In this document: piece after piece, positions 58,832-64,000 of the stretch
Layout: each line of letters starts with the position of its first letter
How positions within the stretch are numbered: the first letter of the stretch is position 1
Source: Eubacterium_U album
Lineage (GTDB): Bacteria; Bacillota; Clostridia; Lachnospirales; Lachnospiraceae
Direction: 5' to 3'
Length of the DNA stretch: 64,000 bases
Assembly (NCBI RefSeq): GCF_025336545.1
Contig: NZ_JAODBU010000002.1
Span: forward strand, 457,107 to 521,106
Notes under the pieces: model-generated
What the model saw: only the letters and a program-made list of their open reading frames with translations
Told to the model about the DNA's origin: nothing
Database searches by the model: none
Made by a program: the position numbers and the translations under genes

Positions 58832-61800
58832 TTATTTTTTCATTTTAATTTTTCGCTTAGACCATTTACCATAATAAGTTATTCCATTTACAACCTTATA
58901 TGCTCTTACTCTAATATAGTACTTTTTGTTAGCTTTAAGTTTTTTAATTGTAAATTTAGCTTTCTTATATTTTTTAGTCTTTGCTTTCTTAAATTTCTTT
59001 GATTTTGATATCTTTATCTGATATCCATTTACACCTTTTGCAGCTCTAAGTTTGATTTTTGCTTTTTTAGCGCTTCTCTTCTTAATTGCTTTTTTAATTT
59101 TTACTTTAGGTACTTTTACATTACCTACTGAAGAGTTTGTTGTTACATTGCCATTATCTTTTTTCACCGCATTTGTAGTTGTTGTGCCTTCATTTTTTCC
59201 GTTTCCGGTTGTTGTAACCTGCTGTGGCTCTGTTGTTACAAAATTTGTTATTTCATCATTCTTAGTTGTAGCCTCAGATACCTTAGTTGTTGTTTCTGGT
59301 GCCTTTGTTGTTGTCTCTGCCACCTTTGTTGTTGTTTCTGATACCTTTGTTGTTGTCTCTGCCACCTTAGTTGTTGTTTCAGGTGTCTTTGTTGTTGTCT
59401 CAGATACCTTTGTTGTTGTCTCTGCCACCTTAGTTGTTGTTTCAGGTGTCTTTGTTGTTGTTTCAGGTGCCTTTGTTGTTGTTTCAGGTGCCTTTGTTGT
59501 TGTCTCTGCTACCTTAGTTGTTGTTTCAGGTGTCTTTGTTGTTTCTTCAGGTGCCTTTGTTGTTGTCTCTGCCACCTTAGTTGTTGTTTCAGGTGTCTTT
59601 GTTGTTTCTTCAGGTGCCTTTGTTGTTGTCTCTGCCACCTTAGTTGTTGTTTCAGGTGTCTTTGTTGTTTCTTCTCCTGAAAGACTATCAAGGAATCTAC
59701 CATTGCTCTGTGCAAATGAGTTTTTATTCTGTGATGAATCCCAGTTAATTGACCATGTCATGATTCCTCTTAATCCCGGATGTGCATTGTTTAATTCTGT
59801 AAATGCACTCTGTAATGTTTCATTTGAAACCTGTCCACTTCCTGCAGCACTTGCTGATGAAGGTACACCTATTACTACCTGATCAGGTCTAAGTGGTGCA
59901 AAATACTTTTCTGCAGTCTGTGACTTTGTATAATAGTTATTTACATAGAAACCGTTTAATAACATGTTGCACATTGCAACAATTCCTTCTTTTGTTCCCA
60001 TGTTGTATGACTGATTATCTGTTGCAATCATTGGTGATGAATTGTAAAGCTGTACATGTACATATGTTGTTTCATTTCTAAGTGCATTTATCATTGGAAG
60101 ATATACACCTGCTCTTGCATCACAGTACTGATTTATTCCACCGTAGAACTGATATCCTAACTGTACGTAGAATGTTTCAGGTGCCCATGAAAGAATGAAA
60201 TCTTCTCCATAGCTGTTTACAATTGTTCTTATTGCATTTATCATGTTAACAATCTTTGGTGATGTTGGATTGTTAATGTCTGTATCTTTTCCACTTTCAA
60301 ACTGAACTGATGACTGTTCAAGGTCAATGTCGATTCCATCAAATCCATATTCATCTACAATTGATTTAATATCACTTACAAACTGGTTAACTGCACTCTG
60401 TGATGTCAATGAGAAATATCCCTCATATCCACCTATTGAAAGTACAATCTTTTTACCTTGTGCCTGTAATGCTTTCACATCATTTTTGAAATCTGCCTTT
60501 GTGTAGTCTGCTGTAAGTCCTGAAATATCAAATTTCATTTTTCCGTCTGTACTTCCTGCACTTACAGGTTCTGCAAATGATATATTTATTACATCCCAGT
60601 TTTTATCTACATCTCTTAACTTAATGAAAGGATTTCCTGAATTATCCCATGTATGGTAATAGCCAATTAAAAGTCTTGATGCCAAATCACTTGTTGCTGT
60701 GCCCGGTTTAGTTGTTTCTGCAACTTTTGTTGTTTCAGATGTTTCTAATCCTTCTATTGTTACCTCTATTGTCTGTCCTTCTGTTTCATATCCATTTAAA
60801 TTGGCTGTAACCTTTATAATATGTTTGCCATTTGTTGTAAATGTATATGATGTTGCTGTTGCTAAAGCAAATGTTTCAACATATTTTCCATCAGCATATA
60901 CTCTATATGTCTGTCCACTTTCCATCTGCTCATTTGTCTGACCCCAAACAAATGATACTGTTCCGCCATCCTGACTCTGCTTTGCTAAGCCAATTACTTC
61001 TGTTGGCCTTGCCTCTGTCTGAGAAGATGAAGTTGTTTCTGCTTTTGTTGTAGCTTCTGTCTTTGTTGTTTCTTCTTTTTTTGTTGTAACTTCTGTTTTA
61101 GTTGTAGATGTTTCTTTTGTTGGCTGTTCATGTTTTTCCAATGAATCCATAAGTGAATCCATTGATTTAGCCCATGCATAATCATTTGTAGCATCCCAGT
61201 TAATTGACCAAGTCATTACACCTCTAAATGTTGGGTAAGCTTTCGGTGCTGTAAAACTTCCTGATGATGTTCCATTTACAAGTGATGTTACTGCTGTAGA
61301 AATAACATCTGTTGACACATATCCACTTGAAGCTGCTTTCGGTGTTGACGGCAATCCTAATGCTACCTGATCAGCTCTTAAACCATTTTCCAATAATAAT
61401 GTTGCAAGTGATGTCAGAAAATCTGCATTTCCAACCTGTGCATTAAATCCGTTATAACCATTCATTCCACCTGTATTGTAGAACTGTGGATAACAAATTG
61501 TAAGAATATCTCTAATCTTATATGCTAATCTGTAATATGCAGATGTTACTGCTGTTCCGTTTGGATTTGTATCCTGAAAATATAATGTTTCAGGTGCCAT
61601 AGTGATAATAAATTCATCTCCAAAATGAGACTGCACTTTTCTAAGTGCCTCAGCTATGTAATCAGTTCCTGATACCGCACTTCCTTCAAAGTCAATATCT
61701 ACACCTTCAAATCCATATTCTTCTATCATTGAAATAAGGCTTGTTGCAAACTGATTTGCTGATTCTTCATTTGTTATATAAGTTGTTCCTTCTGCTCCAC

Positions 61801-64000
61801 CTACTGAAATAATTACATGCTGACCTTTAGCCTTAGCATCTTTTATGTCCTGAATAAACTGAGCCTTTGTATATCCTCCTAATGCAGTAGATAAATCTTT
61901 GTCAAGTTCAAATGTAACCTTTCCGGCTGTTGTTGATGAATTTGCAAAAGCCACACAAATCATATCGTAGTATAATGGAACATCTGAAAGTTTAAGTGCA
62001 GTTGATCCATTGAGAAAGTTATGCCAATATCCTGTTACCATATGCTCAGGCAATTTAGAATTAACTGTATAATTATTCTGAGTTGTTTCTTCTGTTCCTG
62101 ATGCGTTTGTTGTTTCTTCTATTCCCGCAACTAAGTCAGTTCTTTCTTTCCATAAAGTTACTGCTACTGTAGGAGACCATCCGGAATTGGAATTGTGTTC
62201 ATATGTACATTCATACACTTTATCCTGATATTGAACCAAATCACCTATTTTATAGTGAACGTTATCCGGTGACCACACAGGATATACACCTGTCGCTGTT
62301 TTCTTAGTTGTTGTCTCAGGTGCCTTTGTTGTTTCCGGTTTCTTAGTTGTTGTTTCCGAAGCTTTTGTTGTCTCCTGTTTCTTTGTTGTAGTTACATCCT
62401 GTTCTTTTGTTGTATTCTGAACTGTTGTTCCTTCTGAACCACCATTTCCATATACTAAATTAGTAGAAAGGATTTCTCCTCCTGAAACAGCTCTCTGCCT
62501 TAATACTATTCCTTTAATGTTTCCTGTACTTGCTGTTCCTTTTCCTGATTTTAATGTAAATGTTAATGATGCTCCCGGTTCTAATGTCTTTGAGCTCCAT
62601 TCCGGTGGTGTCACTACTGTCTTTCCGTCTTCACTTGTAATTGTTCCGCCTGCACTCCAGTCTCCTGATAATGTCTCTCCATTTTGTGTCTCTATCGCTA
62701 TTGACGGATAACTTAATGTCTTTCCAAAGTATTCTGCCCATGGCATTACTGATATGTCCTTTGCTCCTCCAGGCATTGTAATCTTTGGATTTGTATTTTT
62801 TACTGTTATTGTGTATGTATCTCCTGATGCTGTTACTGTTGTTTCAACACCGTCATTTCCAGGAATTATTATGTTCTGCTTTGGTAATGCTTCTGATCCA
62901 TAAAGTGATTCCTTCATTGTCTTTGTGATTGAGTTTGTGCTGTCAAGTGATGCCATCCATGAAATGAGTCCGCCCAAATGTTTCTCTCTTACATATTTTC
63001 CTTTTTCTGCTACTGATTCTTCCGTGTCACATGTGAAGAACATTCCTGTTGATTCACTGTAGAAGTAGTTTGCCTTTGCCACATCATCCCAGTATTTCTT
63101 TAACTGATACTGATTTATTAATGAATCTATGTCTCCATATGCATATGTTACCCCGTTTTCTCCTGTTGCATCTGCATATAATCCCGGATTCTTTGGATCT
63201 CTTCCGGTGTCCTTCTTTACTTCCTTCCAGCCTCTTGTATATGGTGCAACACCAACTACAATCTTTGAATAATCAATGCCATCTCCATATTTATTTTCCA
63301 AATATTTAATACATGAATCTACAGAAAGTGCTGCATCCCCTCCGTCATATGCAGGGTTTGTATAAAGTGCTGTCTGATGAGCCGTGAATCCACCCCATGC
63401 ACCATTTAAGTCATATGTCATCATATTTGCAAAATCAACTATGTTTAACACCTTGTCGTATTCGATTGCTGACATCATTGTTGGTGATGCTGACATTGCC
63501 ACTGATAATTCATAATGCTTTCCATCTGTCTTTCCGTAGCTGTCCAATGAATTCCTGATTTCCTGTAACAGTAATGTGAAATTCTTTGTGTCTGCTGCTG
63601 AGCCTTTGCATCCCTTGTCTATTGCCACTCCGTTTCCTTCAGGATCAGGATCTCTGTCTGCTGTTGGGTATTCCCAGTCGATGTCTACAAAGTCATATCC
63701 ATAGCAGTGAACAAACTTTGCCACATTGTTTGCGAAATTCTTTCTTGTCTTGTCTGATGCTGCAAGTTTTGGGAAATCTCCTGATCTTGTCCATCCTCCA
63801 ACTGAAATACCTATTTTCATGTTTGGATATTTCTGTCTTAAGAGTACCATTGCTCCCAATACACCTGCGTACTTGTTATCGCTTCCAACTGAGTATCCAA
63901 CGTTTGGATTCTGATAATCTGCCCATGTGTCTGTTGTGATTAAGTCTCCATTTGCATCTGCATCCATAAATGCAAAATTCAAATGTGTTATTAAACTTCC
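58832..64000 (-). CDS. Giant secreted chitinase-like protein with three GH18 domains (partial)
   Basis: The frame runs off the right edge, so the N terminus and signal peptide are missing; over 1,716 residues are visible. In order: GH18 domain 1 with DFVDIDWEYP (about residue 103), a beta-sandwich module (about 375-505), a Thr-rich linker, a CBM5/12 chitin-binding module (VYPVWSPDNVHYKIGDLVQY, about 568-615), GH18 domain 2 with GVDIDFEGS (about 766), a short FN3-like module, GH18 domain 3 with GIDIDLEQSS (about 1220), long TTK-rich repeats and a basic FN3-like C-terminal domain ending GKWSKRKIKMKK. All three GH18 DxxDxDxE motifs keep the catalytic Glu. Targets are chitin or other GlcNAc-containing glycans. 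Confidence 0.93.
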   Translation of the reverse strand, partial: GSLITHLNFAFMDADANGDLITTDTWADYQNPNVGYSVGSDNKYAGVLGAMVLLRQKYPNMKIGISVGGWTRSGDFPKLAASDKTRKNFANNVAKFVHCYGYDFVDIDWEYPTADRDPDPEGNGVAIDKGCKGSAADTKNFTLLLQEIRNSLDSYGKTDGKHYELSVAMSASPTMMSAIEYDKVLNIVDFANMMTYDLNGAWGGFTAHQTALYTNPAYDGGDAALSVDSCIKYLENKYGDGIDYSKIVVGVAPYTRGWKEVKKDTGRDPKNPGLYADATGENGVTYAYGDIDSLINQYQLKKYWDDVAKANYFYSESTGMFFTCDTEESVAEKGKYVREKHLGGLISWMASLDSTNSITKTMKESLYGSEALPKQNIIIPGNDGVETTVTASGDTYTITVKNTNPKITMPGGAKDISVMPWAEYFGKTLSYPSIAIETQNGETLSGDWSAGGTITSEDGKTVVTPPEWSSKTLEPGASLTFTLKSGKGTASTGNIKGIVLRQRAVSGGEILSTNLVYGNGGSEGTTVQNTTKEQDVTTTKKQETTKASETTTKKPETTKAPETTTKKTATGVYPVWSPDNVHYKIGDLVQYQDKVYECTYEHNSNSGWSPTVAVTLWKERTDLVAGIEETTNASGTEETTQNNYTVNSKLPEHMVTGYWHNFLNGSTALKLSDVPLYYDMICVAFANSSTTAGKVTFELDKDLSTALGGYTKAQFIQDIKDAKAKGQHVIISVGGAEGTTYITNEESANQFATSLISMIEEYGFEGVDIDFEGSAVSGTDYIAEALRKVQSHFGDEFIITMAPETLYFQDTNPNGTAVTSAYYRLAYKIRDILTICYPQFYNTGGMNGYNGFNAQVGNADFLTSLATLLLENGLRADQVALGLPSTPKAASSGYVSTDVISTAVTSLVNGTSSGSFTAPKAYPTFRGVMTWSINWDATNDYAWAKSMDSLMDSLEKHEQPTKETSTTKTEVTTKKEETTKTEATTKAETTSSSQTEARPTEVIGLAKQSQDGGTVSFVWGQTNEQMESGQTYRVYADGKYVETFALATATSYTFTTNGKHIIKVTANLNGYETEGQTIEVTIEGLETSETTKVAETTKPGTATSDLASRLLIGYYHTWDNSGNPFIKLRDVDKNWDVINISFAEPVSAGSTDGKMKFDISGLTADYTKADFKNDVKALQAQGKKIVLSIGGYEGYFSLTSQSAVNQFVSDIKSIVDEYGFDGIDIDLEQSSVQFESGKDTDINNPTSPKIVNMINAIRTIVNSYGEDFILSWAPETFYVQLGYQFYGGINQYCDARAGVYLPMINALRNETTYVHVQLYNSSPMIATDNQSYNMGTKEGIVAMCNMLLNGFYVNNYYTKSQTAEKYFAPLRPDQVVIGVPSSASAAGSGQVSNETLQSAFTELNNAHPGLRGIMTWSINWDSSQNKNSFAQSNGRFLDSLSGEETTKTPETTTKVAETTTKAPEETTKTPETTTKVAETTTKAPEETTKTPETTTKVAETTTKAPETTTKAPETTTKTPETTTKVAETTTKVSETTTKTPETTTKVAETTTKVSETTTKVAETTTKAPETTTKVSEATTKNDEITNFVTTEPQQVTTTGNGKNEGTTTTNAVKKDNGNVTTNSSVGNVKVPKVKIKKAIKKRSAKKAKIKLRAAKGVNGYQIKISKSKKFKKAKTKKYKKAKFTIKKLKANKKYYIRVRAYKVVNGITYYGKWSKRKIKMKK
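59270..59690. repeat. Thr/Pro/Glu-rich linker repeat in the chitinase-like gene
   Basis: About 420 bases made of 21- and 24-bp units such as those coding TTTKVAE, TTTKAPE and TTTKTPE. Three long copies of TPETTTKVAETTTKAPEE follow each other almost identically at the right-hand end. Such linkers space domains and are prone to copy-number change; antisense frames across it are artefacts. Confidence 0.85.

Noticed and set aside
59052..59882. A 276-codon rightward frame rich in Val and Ser
   Set aside because: It is the antisense of the Thr-rich linker of the chitinase-like gene; no ribosome binding site or family match.

Overview
The window is AT-rich Firmicutes DNA. A tryptophan T-box, glycyl-radical metabolism, solvent-sensitive anaerobic enzymes, an agr-type peptide quorum-sensing locus, PTS sugar uptake and giant Thr-rich secreted proteins together suggest a gut-type anaerobic Clostridia, most likely a member of the Lachnospiraceae. 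This placement is inference from gene content; no rRNA or tRNA gene is present. Most genes have a clear AGGAGG-type ribosome binding site.

Layout. 0-3.4 kb: heavy-metal efflux operon (ArsR regulator, free HMA protein, P-type ATPase) with a textbook ArsR operator, and a DUF6110-like protein. 3.6-6.6 kb: trkAH potassium uptake behind a structured leader. 6.7-8.6 kb: a DUF3006-like protein, a patatin-like lipase and a palindrome-rich repeat element. 8.7-11.1 kb: a LytTR two-component system and, downstream of it, an unannotated 20-residue peptide gene preceded by four LytTR-type direct repeats. 11.4-11.7 kb: a CopZ-like copper protein under a CsoR-type operator. 12.1-15.3 kb: a trpXYZ-type tryptophan ABC importer controlled by a T-box with a UGG specifier. 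15.5-20.1 kb: SurA-like surface protein, GldA/HcxA-type dehydrogenase, AEC carrier, EamA protein and a SEC-C protein.

20.5-30.1 kb is the most interesting part: agrB-agrD, an AgrC/AgrA-like pair, two ABC exporters behind a 21-bp-period direct repeat, a third LytTR two-component system, and a 23-residue Cys/Phe-rich peptide gene with its own promoter, strong ribosome binding site and terminator. With the 8.8-kb peptide, the window carries three LytTR systems, one agr signal and two orphan mini-peptides. I read this as a multi-peptide signalling or secretion network; that link is inference.

30.2-31.3 kb is a graveyard of gene remnants (alcohol dehydrogenase, membrane protein, TetR). Then follow an NSS transporter, a cellobiose-type PTS/6-phospho-beta-glucosidase operon with its own unusual HPr (Asn at position 46) and a divergent PRD activator, an IS3-family remnant, a secreted lamin-tail metallophosphatase, a broken MetE-like gene, a TSUP carrier, a DUF438/PAS protein, an M18 aminopeptidase, a MATE fragment, a second NSS transporter, a lone bioB behind a BirA-like operator, and a nitroreductase. 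51.4-57 kb is a fructose-type PTS / glycyl-radical enzyme / activase / DeoR locus resembling the E. coli frw-pflDC arrangement. The window ends with a frameshifted RibD/DHFR-like pseudogene, an aldo/keto reductase and the C-terminal part of a very large secreted chitinase-like protein with three GH18 domains that runs off the right edge.
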